Positions 22,283 to 33,924 of a stretch of DNA of 64,000 nucleotides are shown here, piece by piece (position 1 is the stretch's first letter; each line of letters begins with the position of its first letter). The DNA lies in NCBI RefSeq assembly GCF_030253575.1, contig NC_080569.1, forward strand, positions 21,450,001 through 21,514,000, given 5' to 3'. The position numbers and the translations under genes were made by a program. The notes under the pieces were generated by a model. That model was not told the DNA's origin. It made no database searches and saw nothing but the letters and a program-made list of their open reading frames with translations. This DNA is from Rhododendron vialii (lineage: Eukaryota > Streptophyta > Magnoliopsida > Ericales > Ericaceae).

Positions 22283-25200
22283 TCAAATTGGTGATGGAAG
22301 GATCTTCCCCGAGCAGGTCCCAAACCCAACATTGTAGCCATTGCCCTGCAGGCGAATTCAGACATCAACTATCAGTCCACGAAAACAAATAAAATCTGTG
22401 AAACCAAAACTATTTGAGAACATACAGTCGCACATAAAATGATTACAGTGGATGCACTTGTCTAAGAAATGGTAAGACCTTAACAACCCAATTGCAAATA
22501 TCCGAAGAACTGCCAAGAACTTATGTATTTAAGGTATCTAAATACCTAAAACTGGACTTCAAAGTACGAATTAACCCAAGAACCAAGAACAAAGAATAAC
22601 GCTCATTTAAATGCATCATGTTTGCATCTTTACTACTAATACTAATACCTTACAACTACAGCACACAGATTTACAGAAACTTCATGCCAGAGCGTACGAC
22701 CTATTACCCTTCCAGAACTTTCCTCAAAACAAACAAATACAGACTACATCATATGATCTAGATTGCAGAATCTTGGAACAAAGATGCTTAAATAGATGCA
22801 TGGCTTCCTCGAGTAGAAAAACTAAGTATTGCTGCAATTTGCTAAATAGAATAGAAGAGTGGAAATGTTGTTGGATAATAACCAACCTTGCTGCAACCAG
22901 TAATAACAACTTCATCTCCATCTTCTAGAAATTTACGAGTTGTTCCACCTAAAGACAGCTGTTTTTGTCCATTCCATGTTAATTCCAACAAGCATCCATA
23001 AGATTCTGGTTCCTGTTGGGAAATGAAACAGAAGCCCCACTTAAAGAAGAACAAATAATGCATCTCATTCGCAGGAGGATCTAGAACTTAAGCACCATGC
23101 GCTGATGAAATCATATACAAACCAAAGTTGAGAAAGCTTACAGGTCCGCTAATTGTCCCAGTCCCAAGGAGATCACCAGGCCTCAAGTTGCAACCGTTGA
23201 TGGTATGATGAGCAAGTTGTTGAGTCACTGTCCAATATCTATGGCATGAACACAAAAAAATCAACCAGCAAATTAAAATATGGCCTGTATTTTAGGAGCC
23301 GAGATTTGTTTTCATTCAAATCATCTCAATTCAGCAGTTGATGGTGGAAGTGTGAATGTACCAATATGGAAACGTATACAAATCTACTGAAAGTTTGAAC
23401 AGTTACTTTAAACAGTAAAAGAGTTGAAAGTATCATCATCAGTGACTATTGATAATCAAAAAGTTAAATTTTGTTTACCACCAAATAAATATGTCACACA
23501 GTTTAAGATTCTTGGACAGGTGAAATCCCACATCCCCATGAGCTAATTTTGGTCAAAGCATCAGCGTTAGTCAATTATCTTTCCCCACTTGAGACCAAAA
23601 AAATGTTAATGCAAGCAGCTCTTGCTAACTAAATGAAACTCTATTATTGATAATCAGAATTGGGGAGGAATTTGCATGATAAAGTGGATTCTGTTATTGA
23701 TAATCAGAATTGGATGAGGCCTAGGTCCAGAAACTCTATTACAAGGGAAATTATTCATCATACTCCTGCTTCACTTAGGCCTACCATAACTGAAGAGGAT
23801 ACTGTCAGGTGGAATTTGACTGCTAACGGGAAATTTTCAATCAAATCTGCTTGGAATGCAATTAGAAGGCAACTTCCTGAAGTAAGATGGGCCAAGGCAG
23901 TTTGGTTCAAGAATGGGGTGCCTAGATGGGCTATTATTCAGTGGATGACTGTGTTAGGCAGGTTATCAACCTTGGATAGGCTTCATAAGTGGGGGATTGT
24001 CCTAGATTCACAGTGTTTTTTTATGCAAAGCTGCTGTGGAGACTCATGAACACTTGTTCTTCCAGTGCTCATTCTCCTCTATGATCTGGCAAAATGTTCT
24101 GCACAAAAACAGGTCCCTTTGCCCTGCTCAAGAGTTAATCCCTATCATTGATTGGTTAATTCAACATAACCCTAAATCTCAATTTGAATGCCTGGTTTTT
24201 AAGCTCTCTCTAGCTGCAGTTTTGTACCACGTCTGGAGTGAAAGAAATAGCAGAATTTTTCGCCACCACTTGAGCAGTGAGCAGCAAGTGGAAACCAAAA
24301 TCATCACTGATGTCAGAGCATGTGTTAGTTCATGGGGGGGAGTTAAGAAATCTGATTGGAATCTGGTCCTAGCCTCTGCATGGAACTTTCCTGGTGAATT
24401 TTTGATAAGCCTTGATTCTTGTATGGTTGTCCATGTGCCTTATTGATTTTCATTTCTGATTGGCTCTAGGCAGGTTGTATACCTGAGCTAAATTCGAAAT
24501 GTTTGATTGTACTCAGTTTTCAGTTGATTGTATTGTTCCTGGGGAATGCCCCTGTGCTTGTGTAATGGGTTTTGTCGATAAAATTTTAACTTACCCAAAA
24601 AATAAAAATTAATAATTGCAAATCGGAGAAGGCAAAACCCTTACAGGTGCTTGAAGTTACTCTTTGTGACAACATGGGAATTTTCTTCTCCAGTAGGTTT
24701 AATCCGAACCTTGCATCAAGAAGTCAGATTGATCATCACAAGGATGCTATAACAATTCATTAAGAAAGCACAATAATTTGACTATCATTTGGTTTAGAAG
24801 AAAAAATCAATGGGGCCCAAGACATAATTGTGGCAGATTATTGTCCCAACAATAACAAGAAAAAACTTTTCAAATCCCTGCGTATAATAGACAGATGGCC
24901 AATGAAATGTGAGACAAACTATAAATGCAAGTACACAGCAGTGAAATAATACCTCCAAAGAAATGTCGTAGTTCTTTGATATCTTTTCAGCAAGATATGG
25001 CAATGGTTGAGGGTCCTGCAATTAACAGCATGCATGAATTCAGCACGTCAGATTTGAGAATTTTTCAAAAAAAAAAAAAGGCAAACAACAGAATACATGG
25101 TTTTCGGAAGCATAATTGAGAAAACCAACGGTTTCTAGAAATAATATAAGCTACCTGTTTGGGAGCATCACAGGCAAAAGGTTCGAGAGCATCTAAGGTC

Positions 25201-28200
25201 ACAATCCAAGGGGATACTGTTGTACCTGAAAAAACTCAAGACAGCAACTATGATCCGGACGCTGTAACCGAGAGGCTAGAGGATAAAAGATCTCACGCTA
25301 GAAATGAGATGCTTGGTTCACTGGAAGGGGAGAAATGGGAGCATGTGATTATGTCACACACCAAGGCAATGCTTGGTTCACTGGAATGAATGCTGCAATG
25401 GAATGGTCATTTTGATACTCCCTCCATAGTCCATCCCCATTTGTTGGTCTCAGCACTTTTTGCTATCCCAAAGAGATTGTCCCACTTCAAAATTAAATGG
25501 GTACTACTATTGAATAAATTTCCTCTTTCACACTTTCTTTTTTAAATAATTACTAAGAAAGTAAGAAAAGGTAATGATTGGAGGGTAAAAGTAAAAGTGG
25601 AAAATAAAATGATAAGAAATGTAGTGATTGTGTCCTCTTATTAAGTCGGAATCCCCAAAAGGGACCAACAAATGGGGACGGAGGGGGGAGTTGTTTTGCT
25701 GAAAAGTAGAAGACTTCCACTGCAAATGGAATCCTCATTCCAATTTTCGTCAGTGCTCAATTCTTTAGGAGGCAAGGAACGCTGATTCCATTCCTTTCCA
25801 AAAATCAAATCATTTCAACAAACCAAACACTGCCTAATTGCTGTTTATTCACTGATATGTAGCCTTTAATAACAGAAAACTCTACTTCCAGTGCAATAAA
25901 CACTTTTAATTTCTTACCGAAACTCTTCCCAAGAAATGGCCCAAGAGGCACATATTCCCATGCCTGAATATCTCTAGCTGTCAAACAAGTTCTAATTAAC
26001 ATGTCGTCCAAAATTACAACCAATAAGGAATGTGGTAACGAACCAGAGAGTTTCATGCATACCACTCCAGTCATTCATCAACACAAGCCCAAAGATATGA
26101 TCTGCAGCCTTATTTACATCTATAGGCTTTCCGAGTTCGTTCCCAGGACCAACTATAGCAGCCTAGAAGCAATACAATGGACAAACAATAGGTGAATACG
26201 CTGGGAAAAAAAGCTAACATGAAGGCAATTCCTTAGCCATAATAAACTAACATACAAGATAGAACAACTATTGAAGTCAACTTTCAGATTAAGTTAGAAT
26301 GAATGTGGCAAAAGCTAACCATTTCTAGCTCAAAGTCCAGCTTCACTGAAGGACCAAAATATGGAGAACCGCCATGTGGATGGCCCTGACCTCTGTGGTA
26401 GAAACAAACAGTATAAGCATGGAAAAAAATCCCATGATTTTATGACATAATAACAATATTGGACCCGAGTATGAAGAAATTTTTAATCATGACCCTTGTT
26501 GTTCTATATTGTACTCCCTCTGTCCCACTTTGTTTCGCCTGTTTCCTTTTTGGGACGTCTCAAAAAATTGTTTATATCTCACAATCTATAATATTTTATA
26601 TATCCAATATGGATCTTGGATCTTGTTTGATAGATCTCAATTTATTTTTTTAAACAAAGTTTTCGAAATCATAAATAACATTTTAGATTGTGAGATATAG
26701 ATAATTTTTTTGGACGTCCCAAAAAAGAAACAGGCGCAACAAAGTGGGACGGAGGGAGTAGCAACTATTCATGAGGACATGAAATTGCTGCACATTAACA
26801 GCAGCTCAATTTGGATGGCGAAAATCTTAAGAGGTAATGAGAATCTTGTTTACAGTTCCAATGATTCCCATCTTCAGAATGGAGATGGGAAAATAATCCC
26901 TTATCAGCAACTCAAGTTGGATTCATATCACTTTGACATGTCAGCTACACGGGAAATGTTGAAGGTTGCACAAATTACTCAAGGATCAAGAACTAGAAAA
27001 TTTCCAACGCAAGTCTCACTACATTATTGTAAGAAGACCAACCAAACTACTTTAAAACCATCACCATGGCTCCCATATCGCAGCAATCCCGATCAGTAGT
27101 GTTTCTAGTGTACACTTGAAGAATTATCAAAGATCGCAGTCATAAATTTTAAGGCAGTTTTAATTATGCTCCAAATGAGTAATATAAGATATCAAATGTT
27201 ACAGTTTCCAAAAATGCAAACTGAGACAGTTGAGCAAAGCTTCCACTGGGTTGGCCATACCTCTGCTATTGTTTTTTGGATGTCAACAATTTTGCAGTCA
27301 AATGCATTTACTCTTAAATCAAAGGGTCTCTGAGGAAGTACTTATCATTCAGCTCCACATGACATGCTGTAATTGAAGATGTAAAATGCTTCCAGGGAAG
27401 TTATCTCACCTTGGTCTCACAATGTCAGTTCCAGAAATAACAACGGATGATGCTCGTCCATGATATGCAATAGGAATATGGAACCTGAAAATTTATTGAA
27501 AGTTATGAATATGGAAAAGGAAAAAAAAAATGTTCATAATGAAAGAAAGACCAAGAACATATTTTCTCTGTTTTCCAAAATTCCCCCTGAATAGCGTGTA
27601 CATGACATGAACTCCAATATCAGCATACCAATTTGCTGGAATTGGATTCTCCGGTCCACGGAATATGGTCCCACAATTCTTTGCATGATGCATCGATGAG
27701 AAAAAATCGGTGTAGTCCCCTATTGCAATAGGAAGGAGCATTTCTACCTGGCCCTGAAGCATAGAGCACAACACAACAATTAGAATGGCAAGCAAATACT
27801 GCTAAACTACATATTCAGGACCCTCCCTATATCTTACCACAGGAGCAAGTGCAATCTGCCTCAAACTTGCATTGTCACGTAATTTTGGTTCAGTAGCTGC
27901 ATTGAAGAACGGTAGGGTTGTTAATTTGCAATGAATTTCATTTAAAATTAAGCTCCCAACTTTCAGATACAAACTACTATGCCTAGGTATGCAATTTCCC
28001 TGCCCCAACTTAAGGATCATAGTAATATTTCAAATCCACGGTAGTCTACTGCAGTTGTGAAAGAACAACTGCTAATAAAACTAATTGACAGAAAATTTTA
28101 GCATTACAGGCTACTTTTGCAATGATAGAAAGCCAGAATAAAAACCAAAAAATGATAAGTATGAGAAGTAGCATACATGACAGAAGATTTTGGATTGCTG

Positions 28201-29795
28201 CACGAGCTTCCTTCCATGCAGGGCGTCCCATAGCCAAGAACTTGTTCAGATTAGGCTGGCACCAGGACATGACAAATAGCGCAATAAACAAGTTAGAGAA
28301 TGGATATAAACATGCTTATATGGACTTCATTAGCTTCTTCATTCAAAAAGGCAGGAGAAAGACGGCAACATAAAGTGTGACCATAAACCTCAGGGGGGGG
28401 ACGTCAAGAGGCCTAAGGTGCATGTCCGGACGAAAGCCTGGTTTGCCCAGGCTGACGTCTAGCTCAAGAGGCTGGCAGGGTTCTCAGTCCCACATTGTTT
28501 GGGAACCCAAAGTTGGTTAGTATATCAGAAATACCCATCTGCTACCTGGCAGCCTGAGTTTACCTTTAGGCCGAATTTTGTGGCCCCATTGACCAGATTG
28601 ACTAGGGCAGTAGGTGCGTAAGCGGTTACATTTAAGGCATTCAAAGAAGGCTAAACCAATTATCAGTGATACGAACCAGGAAGGTAGCGAGCCATAGGAC
28701 TATGTTAGATATAAATGTACAAGAATGTGCATAGTCTAGCAGATAGGATAGGAGGTACTACTTCCATATCCTACATTTACTTTTAGGCTGTGTTTGGATA
28801 GATGGATTTCAAATGTATCATGATTAAGCTACCAAACCCATTATTGGACCCATACGTATGATACCAAATTTAAGTTTTTGAACTTTTCTAATTAAAGAAT
28901 AACTATAAACCCCGTCATTCAAAATCCACTGAAGATAGGTACACTACTTTTTTACACTATATATTTCGTGGGGCTCATTTTGGGTCTCATAAAAATCCAA
29001 AAAAATACCAATAAATTTTAAAATATTGTTTTATGAGGTCCTGTGAAAAAAATTAGTTCCAACGAATACAACGAATATCGGTAAGTATTACTTCTGGATT
29101 CGTATGGGTGAAACTGCTCAACTGCGCAGTTTCGCCACTACGAATCTAGAAATAATACTTACCGATATCCGTTGAAGCTGATTTCCGTTGAAGCTTTACA
29201 AAGCCCCATAAAATATTGAGTGACGTGCAGTGTAACTATGTAGTATACGTAGCATCTCTATTTAAAATCCCCACATATGCAAACGGAGCCTTAATTTATA
29301 GATGATTCAAGCATTTGAGTTTCCATTTTCCCTTTTTTAAAGTGAGATTCTGTAGAAGCTTCAAATTAATTGCGCAAGTGTAATCCAGTTTCACGCTTCC
29401 CAAAACCATCCAAAGCGTATAAAATATACGAACACTAAACCATATACAACACGAAACTATCCTCAATACTTCCAACAATTTCTCAGCAAACAAAATGAAA
29501 CTGATCAAATTAAAACCCAACAATCAAAACCCTGCAACTATAAATCTCCTCCAATTTAGCAATGAAACAGAGTTTTCAAAAAAAGACCCACCTGGTTGAA
29601 ACAATCGGAGCCCTTGAGGATCGGCCCATCGAACGTTCCGTGGGCAGCGATCACGGAGAGGTCCAACACGTATTCCCCGATCGCCACGCCAGGCCTGGGT
29701 TCGGAACCGGGTTGGGGCCTGAACACGCCATAGGGAAGGTTCTGAATTGGGAAGTGAGAGTCCGGGTGTACTTCAACGAACGACTTCAGACCCAT
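22283..29795 (-). CDS. FAH: Fumarylacetoacetase (FAH), 14 exons, 419 aa
   Basis: It hydrolyses fumarylacetoacetate to fumarate and acetoacetate, the last step of tyrosine breakdown. Exons (high to low): 29795-29592, 28255-28177, 27896-27838, 27753-27629, 27484-27410, 26392-26320, 26162-26063, 25977-25918, 25225-25155, 25015-24953, 24709-24645, 23238-23142, 23012-22887, 22345-22283. All junctions are GT..AG and in phase. Residues equivalent to the mammalian active site are present: D130, H137, E202, E204, D236, R240, K256 and E367, all shifted by three or four from mouse numbering. The protein starts [19 protein letters not shown] and ends SGKILPSPI. Loss of this enzyme in Arabidopsis (SSCD1) causes short-day cell death. 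Introns hold a LINE fragment and several MITEs. The gene looks intact. Confidence 0.93.
23640..24605 (+). mobile_element. LINE (L1-type) 3' fragment in FAH intron 11
   Basis: It lies antisense to FAH, between exons 11 and 12. Translations show the C-terminal zf-RVT part of plant L1 ORF2: [22 protein letters not shown] at 23800-23870, then [17 protein letters not shown] at 24037-24090 and [18 protein letters not shown] at 24234-24290. The two main frames are offset near 24035. The 3' end runs into CCCAAAAAATAAAAATTAA at about 24595. The reverse transcriptase and endonuclease are absent, so it is 5'-truncated and inactive. TTATTGATAATCAGAATTGG is duplicated at 23643 and 23695. Confidence 0.8.
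25418..25690. mobile_element. Stowaway-like MITE in FAH intron 8
   Basis: The left end is CTCCCTCCATAGTCCATCCC and the right end GGGGACGGAGGGGGGAG, with CATTTGTTGGTC inverted inside. The left flank has the expected TA at 25416-25417, but the right flank is TT, so the TSD has decayed. Confidence 0.7.
26514..26758. mobile_element. Stowaway MITE in FAH intron 5
   Basis: The ends are CTCCCTCTGTCCCACTTTGT and the near-perfect inverse ACAAAGTGGGACGGAGGGAG, with TA on both sides (26512-26513, 26759-26760). The inner arms also pair (CCTTTTTGGGACGTC with GACGTCCCAAAAAAG), giving a 245-bp hairpin. This is a typical Tc1/mariner-derived MITE. Confidence 0.9.
28391..28640 (+). other. GC-richer insert with an snRNA-promoter-like pair of boxes (FAH intron 1)
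   Basis: GTCCCACATTG at 28487-28497 resembles the plant snRNA upstream element (RTCCCACATCG). A TATATCA box starts 23 bp later at 28521, a spacing like plant Pol III snRNA promoters. The downstream sequence does not match U1-U6, U3 or 7SL as I know them. The same CCCACATTG string is also common in plant LTRs and TRIMs, so a retroelement relic is equally likely. Confidence 0.3.
28786..29290. mobile_element. Tourist-like (PIF/Harbinger) MITE in FAH intron 1
   Basis: The ends are GGCTGTGTTTGGATAG and inverse TGCAAACGGAGCC, flanked by TTA (28783-28785 and 29291-29293). An inner palindrome at 29060-29190 pairs CGGTAAGTATTACTTCTGGA with its complement. The 3-bp TTA duplication fits PIF/Harbinger. 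Confidence 0.75.
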
Positions 29796-29860
29796 AATTG
29801 CAAAAAGAGTCGTGTGACTGGCACTTTAGAAATAGCTACTACGGACGGCGAAGGCGAAAC

Positions 29861-30064
29861 TGTGGCTGAACTGAGAGAGAGAGAGAGTGAGAGGCGACGG
29901 AAATAGAGACGGGAAGGGGTCTATTGTAGGGAAACGTGAGTCATTTTAATACGGAGTATATATGTGGCTGAACTGTGAGAGAGAGAGAGAGTGAGTGAGA
30001 GGCGACGGAAATAGAGACGGGAAGGGGTCTATTGTTGGGAAACGTGAGTCATTTTAATACTAGT
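29861..30064. repeat. Tandem duplication of about 102 bp just upstream of FAH
   Basis: Two copies start at 29861 and 29963 with TGTGGCTGAACTG. Each continues through a GA run, GAGGCGACGGAAATAGAGAC, GGGAAGGGGTCTATTGT and AAACGTGAGTCATTTTAATAC. Both lie within 270 bp of the FAH ATG, so the leader or core promoter is doubled. Confidence 0.85.
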
Positions 30065-30348
30065 ACTACTATACTTTTATCTATTTTGGTGTGAGAATGT
30101 GGGGTTAAGGTTGGTAGAATTTCTGAAGGGTTCATCACGCGGTAGATGACCACCGGTTCTTCAAACCAATCATGGCCCGCGGCAAGTACCGCAACGGTAC
30201 CGACGTATCTTCTATGCAGTCCAAATGACGACGCAGCAGGGCCGGCTCTCTCAGAGGGGAAGCCAAGGAAGCTAGCTTCAAATTTTTTGGTCCGAGAAGA
30301 TCCTCAAAAAATATAGCTTATACCGGACTAGTAGTAAAGAGTTCCAAT

Positions 30349-30785
30349 TAGGGCTGCAAACGAAACGAGCCGAGCCGAGTTTTAGAGTGTTCGAGCTCGG
30401 CTCGGCAAAAATTTAGTTGGCTCGAGCTCGGCTCGAGCTCGTGACGAGCTGCAGGACTCGAGCTCGAGCTCGGCTCGATATGTATTTACGGAGCTCGAGC
30501 TCGGCTCGTTCGGCTCGTTTATGAAGCAAATATATATAAATATATATATATAAATAAATATAAATATGTAAATATATATATATAAATATATATATAAATA
30601 TATTATATAATCGAGCTCGCGAGCCAATTCGAGCCGAGTTTCGACTAGCTCGAGCTCGGCTTGTTTATGAAATGAGCCCAGGACTCGAGCTCGGCTCGTT
30701 TTTGTCTTGAACCGAGCCGAGCCGAGCCGTTATCGAGCCGAGCTCCGAGCCGCTCGCGAGCGGCTCGGATCGTTTGCAGCCCTAG
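30349..30785. mobile_element. hAT-like MITE with GAGCTCG-rich body and 8-bp TSD
   Basis: The ends are TAGGGCTGCAAACGA and TCGTTTGCAGCCCTA. An exact GTTCCAAT duplication flanks it (30341-30348, 30786-30793). The arms are filled with GAGCTCGGCTCG-type palindromic motifs and the centre is a TATAAATA run (30530-30610). No transposase is encoded. Confidence 0.88.
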
Positions 30786-30794
30786 TTCCAATAT

Positions 30795-30960
30795 CCTTCA
30801 AATGACTTCTACTTGGTAGTGTGGCAGTCGAAACTCTTTCATTGCTTAAGGATTTCATTTCTTAAGGATTTGGGTTCGAATCTCGGTCCCTTGAAATTTT
30901 TCTCAATCTTTTCAGCAAAGAATTCCTTCTCGCAATCATTATGGACAGAGTTGAACAGCG
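30795..30960 (+). mobile_element. Possible tRNA-related SINE remnant
   Basis: GGGTTCGAATCTCGG at 30872-30886 matches a Pol III B box (GGTTCGANTCC). A weak A-box-like region, CTTGGTAGTGTGGCAG, lies about 60 bp upstream. The ends are not defined. Confidence 0.3.
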
Positions 30961-30999
30961 TGCACTAGGCGCAATTTTTTCCTTTTTTAAAGTGTCAAC

Positions 31000-32740
31000 T
31001 AGCTCAATTATATCTTGTCACTAAATTTTGTTGAATTTCTAAGTAGAAGATGTTGAATTTTTCTAGAGTTTTTTTCATTAGACCTTTTAGTTTCTCTATA
31101 AAAGCGCAGGTCTTTCTATCATAAATTTTACTCTAAAATTTGAATTATTATTTTATTTATTTTTTGCAAATTTCTGCTCAAAGATGTATAATATTGGGCC
31201 TCATATTAGGACTTTGCTTTGGGCCTCCAATATTTTTGAGAGAACTGCAAGGACGGAGGAGAGGAGGGGACTCTCTAGTGCACTTGTGCATTATAGGGTT
31301 GTAGTACACCAGTAGGAAAAGGAATGTGATTACAAGGAATTAAATTTCTAAAAAAAAATTTAATTGAAATAAAAATATGATTACTAGAAATTAAATTACT
31401 AGTATAAAATATCTAAAGTAATTTCATTCCAGTGTATATTGATTTAGTAATCTTTTAAAAAAAATTATTTTGAAAATTATTTGAAGTCAACATTTTATTT
31501 TTTTTATTGATTGAGACAGGAATTCAAGATTCTCATATGGGGTAAGGAGGGTTCATATTTTCAATCAATTTGGAAATGTGATTCCTGATTGGATGTGTCA
31601 TCATGAATCACATTCATATTCATGTCTTTTCCAAACGTTAGAATCATGTTAATATGGCATCATATTCCTATTGTTGTCACTTTCAAATGTCGGAATTATG
31701 AAAGTATGACATCTCATTCTCATTCCTCCTCTTAAGATTTCTGCCATGCCTAAATGAAATTTGGCGTCAAGTCTCTCTAAAGCTACCGCTTATCAAATTG
31801 ATGATAAATCGTGATTGTCAAGGGGGAATTGCCTGAACCAGACTGCTCCTGTTTGTGTTCGAACCAATCCGGGATCCACACCACACTATGATGCTTCTCT
31901 TGGGGATTCTGTGGCGATTACAAAAGGATTTAAGATTTGTTTCATACCTGTGGTAACTAAAATGGTCTTTTTCTTCTTCATACATGTTCAGGGAAAAAAA
32001 AGAACTTGCGCATGTATAATGGCAGGAAAAGGGTAATAATTTAAGATAGCGATCCAACATGTACATGTTTTAGTTCATTCTTTGGTGACATGGAGAAGTG
32101 CAAATTTGGCAATAAATGTTTTGCTTTGTTGTATTGTGACAGTAAGGGCCAGAGTTCAGTCATTTGATTTTTGTTTGGGCAAATTCCGATTCTATTGGTT
32201 TGGCCGGGTTTTTTTGATTACTCGTGCTTTGGATGTATGTGTATGTGTATGTGTATGTGTGTGAGTGAATTGAAGATCAACTGAACTGAGGCCAATAAAA
32301 GAAAGAAAAAAAACCCAAGTGGGAACGAGAAATAAGCTAGTGATCCCCAGTGATTGCACTCACGTTTTAAGAAAACAAGACCAACTGATTCCACTCACTT
32401 TATCATTTTAGATCCATAATTGCAATAGCCTAATTTTGAAGATCTGAGACAAACCCAAAAAAAATTGATTGCTCAGTCAATTGACAATGCCAAGTGATAC
32501 TCCAAGAACAAATACAGATACATACTTTTACATATGTAAGTTTATTGGTGAATTGGTTTATTATCTGGTAGTTGATCGCCTTTTCTTCTAAAAAAAATCG
32601 TCTGGTCATAGGAGCCCTTCTCATTCATAGGGTTCAATATTTCCTTCTTTTTTTTTTTGTCTAACGGAAATATATATATTTCCTTCTCTGCAACATTGTT
32701 TTCTATACCACTCAGGTAACCAAGCAAGAATCCTGGTAAG
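31000..32740. other. Intergenic stretch without a recognisable gene
   Basis: It is AT-rich with short spurious frames. A GTGTATGTGTATGTGTATGT run lies at 32238-32268. ATGTGATTCCTGATT / AATCACATTCAT words around 31575-31700 suggest an old repeat. Confidence 0.4.
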
Positions 32741-32754
32741 ACCAGACCTATTGG

Positions 32755-32755
<1 letters not shown>

Positions 32756-32806
<51 letters not shown>
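32756..32806. repeat. (GA)n microsatellite
   Basis: This is a continuous AG dinucleotide run of about 50 bp. Confidence 0.9.
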
Positions 32807-32809
<3 letters not shown>

Positions 32810-33464
32810 TTCCAGCAAAATAACTAAATTTTTGGTTAAATAAAACAACCGAACCCAACCGGTACAGTTACAAAACCAAACCGATTTTTTTCTCCGTTTT
32901 TTATTTCACCCCTAAGAGCAACTCCAATGGAGATGTACAGTACATCCGGATGAATAGTTGTTTTAGATGAAAAAAATCGTTAAAAGTTAGTTGGATGTAA
33001 ATTAGAAATGAATATTTAACTAATTTTTCCTCCATCTTATTTTCCCCCAACTTTCTCAACCCTAATTCAAGTACTATTTCCATTAAAAATTAATTATGGT
33101 ATCCGGTAATCGAGGACTTAAAAACAAAATTAATTTCGCATTTTTTTTTACTTCCGTCCAAAAATAGCTTCAATTTTGACACCAACTCCCATCCATTTCA
33201 ACTACACCATTTAGTCCATCAACTCTCAACCACATCATTTACTTTAGCCATATACTCTCAACTCTCATCCAATCTCAAATGCATCATTTACTTCAGTCAT
33301 TTACTCATATCCACTCTTAACTACACCATTTACTTTAGTCATGTACTCGCATCCACTCTCAACTACACCATTTACTTAAACCATCTATATATAGACATAT
33401 CCTCCCCATTATCCATTCTCACACTCAAATCTATATTCAACCTTCTCTTTAAAAAAGAATCATC

Positions 33465-33772
33465 ATGAGCAATTTAACCCAAAGAATATTACTAGGAGAA
33501 TTTGACAGATCTTCCTCCAATGACGAGGAGATTGCAATGGCGCAACTGATTATGGCAGGCAGTACCGAAAAATGCAAAGAAAACGCCAACAAGGAGGTCA
33601 TGTTGGTTCTACAAGCGGTCGAGCTTGTATCCCCTGTGACAGAGTTGCTACCGACCAACGAATCAATGCTGATTACTTTTATAAGTATTCACTCTATGAC
33701 GAAAAGCTGTTTCGCCAACATTTTCGAATGAGTCGACCCTTATTTCACAAGATCTTGGGTCAACTCCAGTAA
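33465..33772 (+). pseudogene. Harbinger transposase N-terminal part, left arm
   Basis: It starts MSNLTQRILLGEFDRSSSND and continues, after a frame change near 33590, as GRACIPCDRVATDQRINADY and then LYDEKLFRQHFRMSRPLFHK, the N-terminal region of ALP1-like/Harbinger transposases. A stop follows ILGQLQ at 33770-33772. Further homologous sequence (SGIQKMTAGLRMMAYG) follows in another frame up to about 33915. Confidence 0.75.
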
Positions 33773-33924
33773 CATAACATGACGTTCGTCCAAATGAATG
33801 ATGCAATGCGCTGCAGGTCTTTCTGGCATCCAAAAGATGACAGCAGGTTTGAGGATGATGGCATACGGGACGCCTGTTGATAGTCTTGATGCATATCTCA
33901 AGATAGGAGAAAGTACAACAGTTG

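Noticed and set aside
28487-28640. A bona fide U-snRNA gene
   Set aside because: The sequence after the promoter-like boxes matches none of the spliceosomal RNAs, U3 or 7SL that I can recall.
29562-29906. Plus-strand frame of 114 codons opposite FAH exon 1
   Set aside because: It is an antisense shadow; the minus strand encodes the FAH N-terminus with a matching donor site.
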